Below, piece by piece: positions 33,611-48,000 of a DNA stretch of 64,000 nt. The stretch spans positions 13,618,501 through 13,682,500 of the forward strand of contig CM066916.1 in NCBI GenBank assembly GCA_033964015.1. The letters run 5' to 3'. Within the stretch, counting starts at the first letter, position 1. The number at the start of each line of letters is the position of its first letter. The notes below the pieces were generated by a model that ran no database searches, was not told the origin of the DNA, and worked only from the letters and a program-made list of their open reading frames with translations. This DNA comes from Scolanthus callimorphus (Eukaryota; Cnidaria; Anthozoa; Actiniaria; Edwardsiidae). Position numbers and translations under genes: made by a program.

Positions 33611-33904
33611 GTTCCTATTGCGCTGGGACAAGTTTGAGCAGTTTTGGGCACTTTTTTAGTTTTCCAGCATTCTTGCGAACGTACTGTTACATTTGGAAAT
33701 ATTTGAGCATTTGTTCGCATTTCTGGACAACATTTGAGCACACACTTTAAAATCTAGCTTTTCAGAGAATGCATGTTTTGATTTCCAGAACAGTCGGTTT
33801 CGAATTGGCTTAGGAGGCCGCATATTCGTATTTCAGTGTACCGCGGGGCGAAGAGAAGAGATGCCTGATTATAGTTCAAGCTACTTTACACTCATTCGCC
33901 CCAG

Positions 33905-34470
33905 GTAAGGTAATCCAGAATCCGGAATCCGACTTTTTGTTAGCTTTGGAATCCGGAATCCGTAGAATGGAATCCGGAATCCATATAGCAGGAATCCAGA
34001 ATCCAAACGCCTTGAGAATCCGGAATCCAAGAATTTATCTTCAGATAAAGAAATATTGGGATTCTGATTCTTTGAGAGTTATGGAATCCGTAGCCTGCTT
34101 GCAGGCGGTACTGAGTGTTTTATCGCAGAAAACCCGGTCCGTTCGATGATCGGGCGCCATCTTGGAATTTTGAGGCGCGCGGTCCCGGGGGCGAGGGCAA
34201 ACATCGGGCGAAGGGGAGGGGGGAGGAGGAAAGAAGAGAACTCTCTCCTTTCCTCCTCCCTCCTCCCCTTCGCCCGATTTTTGCGCTCGCCCCCGGGACC
34301 GCGCGCCTCAAAATTCCAAGATGGCGCCCGATCATCGAACGGACCGGGTTTTCTGCGATAAAACACTCAGTACCGCCTGCAAGCAGGCTATGGAATCCGA
34401 ATCTACTTGTATGGAATCCGGAATCCAGTAGGTTGGAATCCCAAATCCAAGGGCTGGAATCCGGAATAAG
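33905..34470. repeat. GGAATCC simple-repeat array, interrupted
   Basis: Irregular array of GGAATCCGGAATCC-type words in 33,912-34,090, continuing at 34,391-34,470, split by the palindromic element at 34,091-34,390. Confidence 0.85.
34091..34390. mobile_element. 300-bp near-perfect palindromic foldback element
   Basis: The two halves are almost exact reverse complements: TAGCCTGCTTGCAGGCGGTA at the left end, its inverse at the right, and GGGCGCCATCTTGGAATTTT mirrored across the centre (about 34,240). Only a short purine/pyrimidine centre (GGAGGAGG ... CCTCCTCC) is imperfect. TGGAATCCG flanks both sides (34,082-34,090 and 34,391-34,399), consistent with a 9-bp target duplication, though the surrounding array contains the same word. 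The same false protein appears on both strands, as expected of a palindrome. Confidence 0.88.
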
Positions 34471-35900
34471 ATCTGCTTGGATTACCTTACATGGGGCGAA
34501 CTGATCAAGAGTGAATTGAACAGCTGAAAATGAACTTCAGGATCAACCTGCATGCTGTTAAAGTGAACCTAGTGAATGGTTTAAAAAAAATGAGGAAAGT
34601 GAAGTTTTATGCACTTGTCACTGGAAACCCTCCCGGCCGGCGGGGTGGGAGTGCATTACGTCGAAGATGACTTTCAACAGCCGCCTATAGGCTACCTGTT
34701 AGCTACCTTGTACGACGCAACGCACGTTTGGACCTTGGCACTATTTTTTTTAATCCCTATTCTAGAATATGATCATATGAACACCTGCTAAACCCCTTAC
34801 CTTTGCATATCAAGATAGTTCCCGTGTTAAATGTGTCGTTTTCTAAAATTGCCTTATAATGGAATTCCAGAAGTTTTCCTAGCTTATTTCCTACAATTGT
34901 CAAAAGGTTCGTCAAAACTTGCAGATTTTGGAGAGAAGCGCTGTTGTGGGCCGCCTTTGTTTTGGCCGCCAGAGCCCGGAAACTGCCTACACAGGTAGCC
35001 CGAGTCACATCTATCTTAGGCCGGGTGGAGTATGACCCCTACCCAAATGAGTTCACCTATTCAATCAACACTGCCCAGTAGTAGACGGACGTAAAACGCA
35101 AAGCTCGACGTTTGCAGATGATTCGCAGATGATTCGGATGCTGATGGTCTAAGAGCAAAGGCAGTACCCTCTCTTCAGTTTTCAATTTCGCCAAAAACTG
35201 TCGTTTTGGCGACGTTGCAAAACTTCTTTATTAGGAAATCCCCTTACCTTATTTGGAAGGTCTGTAAGTACTTTGGCCTCATATCGTAGCGAAAAAAGCT
35301 GGAAAATTGACCAAAACTTGCAATACTCGAGAAACTTCGTTCTCTTGGTCGCCATTTTGTTTTTGTTCCCCGCCGAGGGGCCTGAGACGCGATTTAAACA
35401 CCACAGGCAGCCCGCGCGGATTTGCCATAACACGACAGCACTTTCTTGATATATAGTAAAGACCCTGGGTACAGCTGGAAAAGTCGGGAGCCCAGATATA
35501 TTCATGAAGCTGGTTGCCAGAGCCAGACTTATCCGCTAAAATAAGAGCACGTTGAAGAGTGTGTAGTCGGCAGCCATATCCTGTCGCCTGCTGTCGCCCG
35601 TGGTGAATTTTAAAAAAACACAGGCTACCCAAATAACACCAACCATACATGACCATATTTGGTCCGATTTGTGGCCCAGCAGACATGCATTGCGCGGTTG
35701 AGATCATGTGCTAAAATAGAAGACAGTAGAAATAAACAAGAAACTGTGCAGATGACTAAAATCACCAGAACGTAGAGAACTTTATCTCACAGCGAGTGAT
35801 AATTGAAGACTTAGAAGGAGCTTCGTGAGATTCATGGGCGCAAGGTGGAATTTTGCAAGCGGCATAGCAATCAGGGACTACAATTGATTGATTCTATTTC
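34471..35900. other. Upstream flank of the LRR gene, no gene seen
   Basis: No recognised exon. Contains TAGCC/GGCTA-bearing words near 34,995 and 35,620 that may bound a degraded element. Presumably includes the LRR gene promoter. Confidence 0.35.
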
Positions 35901-35901
35901 A

Positions 35902-36000
35902 GTTACTCGAAAATTTCCTGAACTTGTCTTCTAACTGAAACTGAAGGAAGGAGGAACTAAATTATAATAGCGTACTACCCGGACAAAGTCCTATTAAATT
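35902..36000 (+). other. Probable 5' UTR of the LRR gene
   Basis: A good acceptor (TTGATTCTATTTCAG) ends at 35,901. An in-frame TAA three codons before the ATG at 36,001 argues that translation starts there. Confidence 0.4.
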
Positions 36001-39000
36001 ATGAAGTCCTTAATGGATATGTGCCTGTTTTGTGTGGCCGGAAATCTTGGGAATATCAATCGACTTGGTTGCTTCCTTTCCAGAAACGACAAAGAAAACT
36101 TGCTCCAGATTCTGTGCGATCACGACATGCTCACGAGCGAACGTCTTCCCATGATAACTTATCACTTGTTCGCTTCACATCTACAGAGCGTGTCATTTAG
36201 CCACAATAAACAAGTTGGTGATTCCTTGTTAATAAGTCTGGCAGACTGTGGCTGCAAACTGCGGAGCTTTACACTGGACCACTGTTATAGTGTCACTGGT
36301 GAGGACTGCAATTCCACGAAATTTCCACACCAAAGCACAGTGAATTTCTGGAGAAACTCAGTTTCCCCATGACACAAGAATGGGAAGTGTCTATAGACAA
36401 ACACATGGTGGCAAACACTTCACACATTCATGTGCCATGAGAAATTCAGCTTTTCCCATGGATGGGTTTATGTAGAAATTCTCCTGTGAGAGGGGGGGAG
36501 GGGGTCCTTACGCACATCCCATCGTGATAGGGTTACATCTGTGTTGGCCCTGCCAAGCACAAAGGGACCTTATGCTGTATTTCATCAAATGTCTGTCTTG
36601 ATGAGTAGCTACTTTATGTATCTAAGCACTGAGCATATTGGTCCAATTTTCACATGACAAACCAAACATTTGGCAGTCTGAATTTCCAATTTTTGTAAGG
36701 GTTCGTATTGGAATTCTGAACTGCATTTGAATTTTATTGAAAAAGAAAGAAAGGATCCTTTTCACTTTGGCAGGGCTCAGTTAGTGTCCATTAGCATCAG
36801 GGTTTCCAGCTCAAGGTGGCACACTTGTACTCTCTGGGTGCCTCCATTTGCCTCACCTCCTGGAACAACCCTTGATGACATCAGAGCCAGAGCTTTTTAT
36901 CATCAGACATTTTTGTTTTCAGAAAAAAATATTTCAACTTGGGTATGTATATTTTGCTAAATTACTGCTTTGTCTTTTTACAGATAAAGGTCTCTATAGT
37001 CTTCTAAAAACACAGAATGAACTTGAATATGTAAAGCTAAGGTCACTTGACACTTCTGATCGCAGCCTAGTTGCACTCAAGTCAAAGATATTATCAACAG
37101 CGATATTCAAATGTCTGGCAAATATAACCAATACTGGTATTGAAGCTGTTGTTAAAAACTGCCCAAATATTAAAAAACTCAAAATAAGCAGATGCAACAG
37201 CATATCAGATGGAGCAGTTGAAGCAGTTACTGATAAGCTGGGGAAGAACCTGGTAAGTGCACTGTTTGTACTAGTCAAGAGAATTCTTCATATTGTGATC
37301 ATGATCATTGTAAATGTATGTGGCCAAATCTTGAGGCTTGCAGCAGATAAGCTGAATTATGCTGGATCTTGCGGCACAAATGGCTGCCAAACCGTTGTAA
37401 GCGCAGACACTGAGGATCAAGTCACCCCTGCGTCCTGGTGGTTCTTTAACGTCCCTCTAGTTCAGGTTAATGTAGTGCATGTGAGAGACAGGACCTATGG
37501 CTTAACTTCCTTGTCCGAGAAGACGTGAAGGTCTAACCGTTTGCAGATGTTAGAGCAAAGCTTCTCAGACAATTATTTTCATATCAAACTCATTTTTTGT
37601 GGCCACTCCATATTTGTATGGTTTCCTGGAAAACCAGATTGGTGATCAGGGAGTTTTGCATCAGGCGAAAAATATATTTATGAAAAAAAGAACCATTTAA
37701 GGATTTTTTTTTAATGTTTTATGTCCCCTCCATGAAAACATCTTAGCCGAGCTTACCCTGTTGTAGACAAATGATAAGTTAGTGGTATATCAAGGACAAT
37801 TGACCTATATAAAAGGGTTTTTGCTAATCTTTGCGTGAATACTAAGTGTGAAGGATGCCCATCTGGTAAACAACATCCCATGAGAACATGTGGTCACCCT
37901 GTGGTGGCAAGTGTGTGTGTTTTTCCCATGCCCTTTTAGAGAGCTGCATTCCGATTTGTTGTAAACTCACACTAAAGATCACATGGCTTTACCCCTAATC
38001 TCTTTTAAAGCTTTTCTGTTTTTTGATTTTCAAAAACATTTTTCACTAATTTTGTTTTGGGTAATTTTTTGATAAAATATTATACATATCTTTTATCTTT
38101 GGTAAAATAATTATTTTCATTTTCCTCAGGAGGACCTTAATCTTAACAACATACGACTTCTAACAGATTTATGTCTAATGGCTATTGGCAATGGTGACTG
38201 CCCTAATCTGAAAGAGTAAGTCATCTTCAAGTTGTTGTACATGTCTGTGGTAATAACATTGAATCATGCATCACTGCAATTTATCTATTCTCGGTTTTCA
38301 TGTGACGTCGTCAAAACTCTAACTTCTAAACCAAGAGACCTACAGAGAGTATCCTTTCTGTCACGCAACACCAGTCACATATTTTGAACTTCCCGTATTT
38401 CACTTGATTTGCACCATTCTCTATTTGGCATGTCAGCATGTTATCAAAATTCATATCTTACCATTCTGATACTTTTCTTGTTGTTTGGATTGAAAATTGT
38501 GTCGTTTTGGCCGCCATTATGGAGCCCCAACATGGCGGCTCCATACAATTACTGTACAAAATGGCGCACATTCACTTGCTAATATTTCGCTCGAAAAGTG
38601 ACCAATCGGCCTAAAATTTACCCAGGAAACATAATTATTTTGTATATTCTTTATAATTCTGTTAGCCATCCAGTGTTAATTTAGAAAAATAAATTTCGTC
38701 ACATGACAAGTGAAAACTAAGAATTAATGGTGATATTAATTGACTTTACTATTATTGCTGTCTCCAGGCTTCATATAAATGGATGCAATCTTACAACAGG
38801 GAATGGATTGAAAATGGTATGCTATATACTGCACTGCACTTCTACTTGTACATGAGGGGTTGCAAGGGGGAGGGGGTAATGGTCACCTGACTTCACTTTC
38901 ACTGCAGGAATTTTTTAGAAATAATGTTAGACTGTAATTTGAAAAGTAACCACACTTGAAAAGTGAACATCAAATGGCCCATTGGCTTTTCAAAACCTTG

Positions 39001-42000
39001 TAAGAAACCATGGTCGCCATGGTGCAATATGCACGACTGTTAATACAAAATACTCTTCTGATTGTTAGGTTACCACTGGTTGTCCTAGCCTCTCCAGTCT
39101 AGATATTGGCTATTGTTATAGAGCATGTAGAGATGGCACTTCGATTATCACGGAAACAGCTCTGCCAGCTACACTCACAGAATTAACATTACATGGGGTG
39201 CAGCTGCCAGGAGAGCTTGTTGTAAAACTAGTCGAAAGGCTGTCACAGATCAAAATCCTTAGGTTGTGTGGAATCCAATCTGTGGACGATACTGTCTTGG
39301 AAAATGTAAGTTTATTTTAAATGCAGACAATGAGTTTGGACAAAATTTGCTAGTGATCTGACAGATTTTTGTGGTATTGTGAGTATTGTTTTCTCTGAAA
39401 CAGAAACACAACAATAATGTCAGCATTTCTGACCTTTATTTTGGTCAAATTTATTTACAGTATTGAATTGCAATATTGCATAAAACTATAATAAGAAGTT
39501 ATTATAAAAACAAAACAAAATTTTGCCTGTTTTACTTTTTTGCCTGTTTTTCTTTAATCTTGTCTATCTGCACTATTTCTTCTGAGTCTGACCAAAGTTT
39601 TGATGTGGCTTTATGGTTAACTAATTTTTTGATAATTTATTTGTACTTGATCTGTAACGTTTTGTGATATGATATTAAAATATATTATATTATTACATAT
39701 TATTATTATTATATGTTGGAAATGTTAATAAAGTAAAACATAAAAATATAATATAAAAGTATGGATAAAAATATGAGACTAAATTGAGTCAGGGACACGT
39801 CCCTGATTGAGTGCACCAAACAAGTACACTGCATCCCCTTTTGATAAGTATCAGGGGATACTCACTTTGCACAATCTCATAGGATAATGGTAAAATAATG
39901 CCTGTTAAGCTACATTAATATTTTGAGTGCTAAAGATGAAAATTGTATGGCATACTTTAGGTGTGTAGCAGTGCTGGCTCCACCTTGATAGAACTTGACC
40001 TCAGTGCATGTGGAGAGGTCACTGATCAAGGTCTCTCTGCCATCCCTCGCCACTGCAAGGTTGTTGAGTCCTTCGTTCTCTCCTTCTGTCCCAAGATTAG
40101 TGGGCGGAGTCTCATTCCATTGTTAGAAGATCCAAAGCGAGCAGCTGAGATAAGGGTGATGAGAGCCAATGGGTGTAAAACTGTAAGTATTTTCATAGAG
40201 CAATGTTGTTTTCTCTGTTACTTGATTTTGGGACTAGATTACCTCAACTATATTCAGCACCGAAAGCAATTAAAGTGAACATTCAAAGAGTCCCATTTCC
40301 AAAAATGCAGGCAGATATATTGGTACATAGCTGAGTACTCTATCAATATCTGTGTATCTGCCATTGCTATGTACCTATTAAATAAAGTCATTGTTATTAT
40401 TATAAGCCAAACTAGTAATAATTGTATATGGCAAAAATTAAAAGCAGATCTAACTTACCAGTACAGTATAGAATACTTAATGCCGTGTTAACTGGTCAGT
40501 AATATGGGATGGAGGGTTGGTGCCATATAAACAAGCAGCATCAGCAATAGGGAAGTTCCCATGGAAACAATGCCATGGGACACCCCCGGAACCAGTCACA
40601 CTGATTTCTCAGTGTAAATTATGCTTACCCAGTAGAGGTGGGATGGGGAAACGCAACAATAAACGTTCCCCCAAAGCAAACAAGCAATCACATGGACCAC
40701 AGCATAACTAACCCCATAACGCATCCGTGTATGGGCTAACTGTCAGGCTCAATAAAACATCTTGGCACAACAAACTATAATGTAGCTCTGGGGCATACAC
40801 TGCTAACCATCCAGACGTTCCGGATCCAGATGTTCAGTATGTAACCATGATGTTGGAAATGAGCAACTGCACATTATTTCCCAGTTACACTATCAATATT
40901 GGTACTCTCAATGTACCTACATGTATGTTCTACACGGTCCATCATCAAGCTCAACTGCGCATGAAAACGCCTTTGACCGTTGAAAAGAAAAATCACAAAC
41001 ACAACAAAGGATTCGATTATGCGAATTTATTGTCAATAATTTATAAAATGATATGTAATATAATGTGTATTTACAATCTATGTACACTAATGTATTTACA
41101 ATATATAGCGCTATTCACTGTTTATCAACATCGCCATTCTAATGCTAATGTGCCAACCGTAGATTGAATAGCGCCCTTTGTTCTGTGAACCAATCGATCT
41201 CTGGTTGGCACATGGATGACGTCAGCGTGAACAGCGCTATACACTAGAGGCAGAACATTTGGCACAGCTTTCTCTGACTTCTGGGTCAGATACATCGCGT
41301 CGATTTTTACGCTGCGATGCGCAACATCATGCATAAGCGCTCATTCCTATCACGTGGAGATCACGAGCTGATTACGTGCCCGTCAGTCATCTAGTACAAA
41401 TTCATTAGATTCTCCAGCGTGTTGTCCTCGTCATCCACCTCAGTCTCACATGTGACGTCACTCTCCCATTGTGCCAGGTTTTCCCGCCAGTCACGCAAGG
41501 CCGTAGCAGCCTCGATCTCGTACTGGCGGGTGCGGAGGTCCTCAAGGGTCCGCTTGGCTTCATAGAGCTGCGATTTCAGTTGTTGATTCTCGTCATAAGC
41601 GATCCTGTAATGTAAATGTGTAAGGTTAATGTAGTCGGACCTTGATAACGAGAACTGAATGACAAGATGCGAAGCGAAATAAGAACTGACAAAGCATGGT
41701 ATTGCATGTAGTCATCCGACATGGAACGATATACAAATGACATAACATGGTATGACAACATGGTCACGCATAAAAGTCATGACATTCCGTGATGTGGTGT
41801 GACAAAACATGCTATGACAGTGTATGTACAAATGAGATGACATGACATATGTCACATCATATGACATAGTATGACAACATGAGTCTGTACGAAAGATACC
41901 CCATCACATGTGAGGTACACATGAGCACAAATACAAAATCATTTGATGTGGTGTGGTATGGCATGACACTGAAATGATACATGGTGCGATAATTTGCGAG

Positions 42001-45000
42001 CACAGCATCTCAAATTCATTGCGTGCTTTCACTCACATCATTTCTCGCAGCATCTCGTTGCGTCTCTGTTGCGCTTGTTGCCGTTTAGTTTGGATTTCAT
42101 CTCTCAGCTCATTGCGTAGATTAATCAGCCCTAGAAGCTGCAGCTTCATTCTGCGCTTTTCGCTGATCAAGCTGAAATATAACAGGAACAATAACGCTGT
42201 CAGCATTGTATCAATGATAGGATCTGCGAGTGGATTACAAAACAAAACTATTGGGCTCCAGTTGTTCAAACGCTTGGTGTAATCCCCGTGTAATCAGCCT
42301 GCCAGAAAGCCGAATAAACCAAACACAGAATGGCTGGACGCAAGGCGGTTATTTTCGTCTCTAGAGTTGTTTATTATTCAGTTTGTCCGAATTATTCAGT
42401 TATTTTTTCTATTTTATAAGTGATCTGGAAGCAGGCTCATTTGTAAATTTGGGATGTACTGTAAAGCCTGGTGCACACTTGCGACATAACGACATAAGGA
42501 AAATATCACGCGATCAAAATTTAGTGGTTTCACAGCGTTGAAATCCACAAAAAATGACATAAGATTGCTGTGGTGAAGTAATCTAATGATGTTCCATGGA
42601 AAATATTGATTATTTCAATTATTTTCCCGTGCTTTTTTCGTTGCAACATAACGTCCTTATGTAGTTATGTCGCTAGTGTGCACCGGCTTAAGAGAACATT
42701 TTGCGCCTTTCTCCACTGATCCAAAGCGCTTTACAAAATTTACCTATTTATCATATACCTATCTGGGAATGTCGAGGGAAAAAATCTAAGAACTTTTTTG
42801 TCTTTCCTTTAGTCGCCTAGCCTTAAAGGACATTTTAGCAATGAGATTTAAACCTTTCCCGGGGTTTGCATGCAGTTACCGGGGCATGAACACTTTGAAA
42901 GCTACTGAAATGTCGTGAAAAAGGTACCTATTAAACACCGCGGCAAAACGTATTTGCCATGCGCTAACGATTCGCTTCCTGTGAAATGAAAACAAAAGAA
43001 ATAATCATACATAACAAAGATATCTCGTGCTCTCTTGGAAATTTGGAAAACGTAAGCTCCAGACACAAAACGTAAGGCCAAAAATTGCAGAGCAACTAGA
43101 ATATGATTTCTCTGAACTTTTGCACCTCGCAATTTAAGGCTTGCACCCGAGGCGAAAATTCTGGTTTAAAGTCAAGATTTATTGTTCGCTGTTGTTATGT
43201 AGATTTTTTCAATTGTCTTCATTTCACAGACCAGTGAATCTTTAGCGCATGTGAACTGCGTTTTGCCGCGGTGTCTACCTATTAGATAATGGCAGCTTAC
43301 CACATGTCACTGAGCTGACGGTTCAACGTGACTTTGTGGCCGGCTCGGCGCTTTGCAAGCTCTTTCTGAAGCTTTATTCTGTAAAAGGAAACCAGAGATA
43401 GCTCAACTTACAGAGCAAAACAGACTCACTATCTCTTAGTCTTAAGCAGGAATCAAACGATGATGAGAGTTGATGAGAGCTAATGAGAGTTAGCTATCAT
43501 CCACTCTCATCTACTCTCACGAGAAGCGATCAAACGGTGATGAGAGTTAGCGTGAGCACTAGCACCCATACTGTCCGCGGAGGAAAGCCTGCAGTTCTTT
43601 GGAATCAAATGAACCTGCAGTTCTTTTGGCGGCAGCTGCTGACTGAAAAACTCTCATCCGCGCGATCAAACGGTAAACAACTCTCAACGACTCTCATGAA
43701 AACTTTGAACATGTTCAAAGTGCATTAGAGTGGATGAGAGTTCGCGATCGAACGGGAAAACTCTCATAAGCTCTCATCAACTCTCATCACCGTTTGATCG
43801 GTAGTTTTGGTCGCTTTTACTACCTTTTTGTGAGCTTACGAGACAAGGTGTGACTGGAACACGAGCTTATTTGTGCTCCCATAATGTTTCTTTCTTTGTT
43901 TATCAAGTATTTCAAGTTTTCAAAGTGCGATAAGTTAACTAGACAAGAGTCAAGTTGGTTTTAGTCGGTCTCGAGCTGTTCGCCTTTTATATGCCAACAG
44001 CATGCGCGCGCATCTTTATTGTGACGTTCTTTCTAGTCCACCAATCAGCAGCTAGGAGCAAGCGCGCGTATGTGTGACGTCATTGATACCCTGGAAACAG
44101 CCATCAACAAAATGTAAACAATGTCGCGCGCGTCATGGTGACTGCGTGGGCCCTTATGAGCGCGCGCTCTCCCTAACGGATACACTGCGCGTGCAGACGT
44201 ACAGCCAAGTTAGTTATTGAGCATTCGCTTTCATGCTGTGAGAAGAATAACCACCTCAAGTAGTCCATGAGCTAGGACCAAAATTTTGGCCTTTCATTAC
44301 CAAATGGCAAACAAGGGCTATCATACCTTTTTGAAATACCTAGTATCTGTACTTCATATTCGTGTATGATAGACTTCTTGAATTGGTAGCTTTTATTACT
44401 TTTTCGGCGTTTGAATATGGACCACCAAAGTTGTCAAAAAGCAACATATCGGCCTGGAAAGCATATGTGATAAATAATACTTAGACATGATGTCTTAATC
44501 TATAAGTTCTTTCTTTTGACACAATTTATTTTCCCGTTTGATGTTGCCATGGTAACGGTATCCAGGGAAACCCAATTTTTAGGCTTTTGTATATTTTTTT
44601 GGAAATATATGGCAAAATTGTTAGGCGCTTATTTGGGCATCTTGTACAAAACAATCCAATCTTTATTTTTGGACCTGTATTATACATATTTCACGTTACC
44701 AAAGCAACGGTTCCCTAGGAGACAAGGACTTTTGTCAGTTTATTACCAAAGAAATCAAACAAAGTCTCTTCATTTTTTTGGAAATACTTTTGAAAACGTT
44801 TGTACTTTATAGTGGAACTTGAAAGTATGTATTACATATATGGCAGCCACCTTGATTGACAACTTTAACATTGTGACTGATTTGGTATATACGGACCACC
44901 CTTAAGTGATTAAAACAAACATCCAAATTAAACAAAACATAACATTTTAAAACCTCTAGTATATTGGTAATATTTTTTGTTGAAAAATTGCTCTGTACAC

Positions 45001-48000
45001 AAATAAACTAACATGCAGATTTATGCAGGTAGCAAATATAACCCAAATATAATTTGGTTACTATGGCAACGGGCCATATGGAAAACTGTACCGGAACCTT
45101 AACTTGCTGTAGACGTTTTAGTTAAGTATTGTTTAATTTGTATTGGCTTATTTTCGGAGTTCTAATTCACAGGATTATGTAACCGTTGACCTTCCGTGAT
45201 CCATGCCCCCTTAACCTTTTGGATAACAATAAAGGAAGGTCATGAACCTGCATTAGATCCCTAGAGCACGTGCTTATCAGAGCAAGTTAAGAAAAAGTGA
45301 TATTTGCTAAGGGGTGGACCATTAGAAATTGGGGAAGGGGGGTGGCATATTTTTTTTTCGAGGATCAGGTTGTGCAGGATTTTTTTTTCGGACTCGAAGC
45401 CCATGTACGAATTTTTTTTTAAACCCATGAGGGGTATCTTGCGCATCAAGCACTACCTGTTCCCGTGGCATTCCGTTGCCACAGGCCGTCCAAATCCGCA
45501 TCAACAAAGTTTTCTTATACTATATACTATGTTGTTCAGAAATGGATTAAGAAAATCTTGTTGCTGTATGTATAGGTACAACAAATTTTCTTATGCTATA
45601 TTTTTATTGGTTGCAAAAAGAATGAAGCTGTTAAACGTTTTCGCCATCCCCCGGCCCCTATTTGACATGGTAGAAGTATTTTTCTTCCATTGCGCTCAAA
45701 TTTTCTTCCAAGCCCGCTCGAATTTTTATAAACGCATTTCACCAAACTCGAAATTCCGTGTTCTACTTCTTGGACCTTTAGGTGGAGATGATAGGCGCAT
45801 GCAGTGTTTAGAAAACCGTGTGCGGGATGTTTGATTTTCTTTTCCTAATTGATTTTCTGAGTAACTTTCCAGTAGAAAAACGTTAAAAAATAGTTTAAGT
45901 TAAGAATGTAATATTTAAAAAAATATTTTGCAAATCAAAAATCATTTGTTTAGAACACTTATCTGTTATTATAATTCAGTTTAGAATTCATTCATTCCTT
46001 GATACCAAGAACAGCTGTTTCATCTTGAATTGGCTCAAACTCAATATTTGCGCAATTTATGGAAAATAATACATGTTCTACGAACTCGATTTGTTTGTAC
46101 TTTGGAAATATTATCAATAGTGGGATGATGATCGATTTTAGAGAAAACAAATTGGGTAGTCATGGCTATAACCATAAATCCTATGCTTTTCTATGTTGTT
46201 TGTTTGGCCAGCGCGCGCACTTTTCAACGGGCTTATTTCGAACAAAATGCGCGCGCGACCGTGCGCAGAAGAGATGCGCGGTGCAAATCAAGGAAATCGC
46301 CCTAACGTGTGAAAGCTACCAATTCAGATTGGCTATCATATGAATTTTAACTTTGCACAATACAACCTTTAAATTGATACCACTATCAATTTGTTTGCAA
46401 TTTGGTAATGGAAAATCAGCTGGCTCATGGACTAAAGAGGCCCCCCATGAGGTGATTGATAAAGCCTGATGAGGCTGCTTTATATTAGATGTAATTAAGG
46501 TTTGCGTTTTGGGAAGCGCACGTGGCAGTCTGGAAATAAAAGGTGCGACGAAAGGTGTGATTTTCGTTAATTTTGGGGTGTTCCTGTGTAGTATATACTG
46601 AAATAATATTTCACCTCAGGCTAAGTGAATAGTGCCGAATTGTCCCGTATATCCCCCACTATTTACTTAATAATAATAATTTACAGCTGTTTCAGGTAAC
46701 ACGCGACTTCGCCGTTGTCAGATTAAGGAGTTTGTTTGTTGGGTTTTTCTGCGCTGTCAATCTGTGCAATCCGTGTGGGCAGAAACATAAGTTATATGTT
46801 TCTGGTGTGGGCCAATCAAATCTCTGCCCAGTGCATTTGTTTGGCTTCTCTTGCGAGACATGTCACGACAGAAGCCTATTCAGTGCACCAGAAAAACCCA
46901 ACTACCAAAAAGTGTTTTGAACGCGCTTGGTCGCGTGTTACCTGAAACAGCTGTACTGTAATAATTGTTTATTCAGAAATACAATACCGTGCTTATCTTA
47001 CACCGCCTTGCTACGTCCCTGAAATGTTCATTTTTTAGTTGAAATCATGTTCTACACCCCGACTGTTTTCATGGGTGATCAACGCATGGCTCGGTGTTGT
47101 GAAACATGAGCAGCCACTCACTTTCTTGTACTTTGTTTGTACATATATGTTCTTTATCTTTAATACACGACTTTGCTAAGTTTGCTAATACGTGGAACAC
47201 CTTGGACCAAGCCCCTCAAGGAGCAAGAAACAAAAGAAGGAAGCCAAGGTCGAATGAGACCGTTCACTTCGTTCTGTTGTTATTTGTCCCCGAGGAGCAT
47301 GGTTGCTAGACATTTCATGTATTAGCAAAAGCGTGTATTGGCATAACAGGTGAAACTTAATATTTGATAATGAGGCTGCGGTGCTTAGTGCTATAGTAGC
47401 TCTGATAGCTGCTGTAGGCAGAGAGTTCCCGACTGACTGTAGGGGGCTGGGGGGGCTGATTAAGGATCGGAAAAGCCCCTAATGTAACACCCGTGTATGC
47501 AGCTTTTGAAACTACTGTATCAATTCAAGTCAATTCTTGTTACAGTTCTCCGTAGATGTCATATACAAGCTGGTAACGTGCTGTCCCAACATAGAGACGC
47601 TATTTGTGGCTGGAATGAAGGAGGTTGACGATGAACTGGTGTCATGCTTGGCCAGGAAGTGTCCCAAGTTGAGGAATATCAATCTAAAGGGCTGTATTAT
47701 GGTAGGCGAAAGTCCGGGGGGTACTCCACTTATTTGGGGTAGGGGTGTGCCGTCAAGGTCTCCAAAACCTGACCCTATCAGAGACCAAAAATCCTCGTTT
47801 TTTTTATAACCTACCGTAGACCTACAGTTAAAATTGTATACCCTACTGCAGAACTATAGTTGTTATATAGCGAGTGCTCACTCCAACCGAGCGCGCGCTC
47901 TTATTGGCTAAATCAAGGTCACGTGGTGAAGTACAAATCAAATATTCCCCGATCAGTCAATATTTCGAAAAGTTATTGACTGGTCGGGGAATATTGCTTT

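Noticed and set aside
34079..34504. Matching proteins (MFYRRKPGPFDDRAPSWNFE) on both strands
   Set aside because: Automatic consequence of the palindrome, not a gene pair.
36001..36298. F-box at the N-terminus of the LRR protein
   Set aside because: The first about 60 residues show no F-box pattern; they look closer to the AMN1/ZYG11-type start, so no F-box is claimed.
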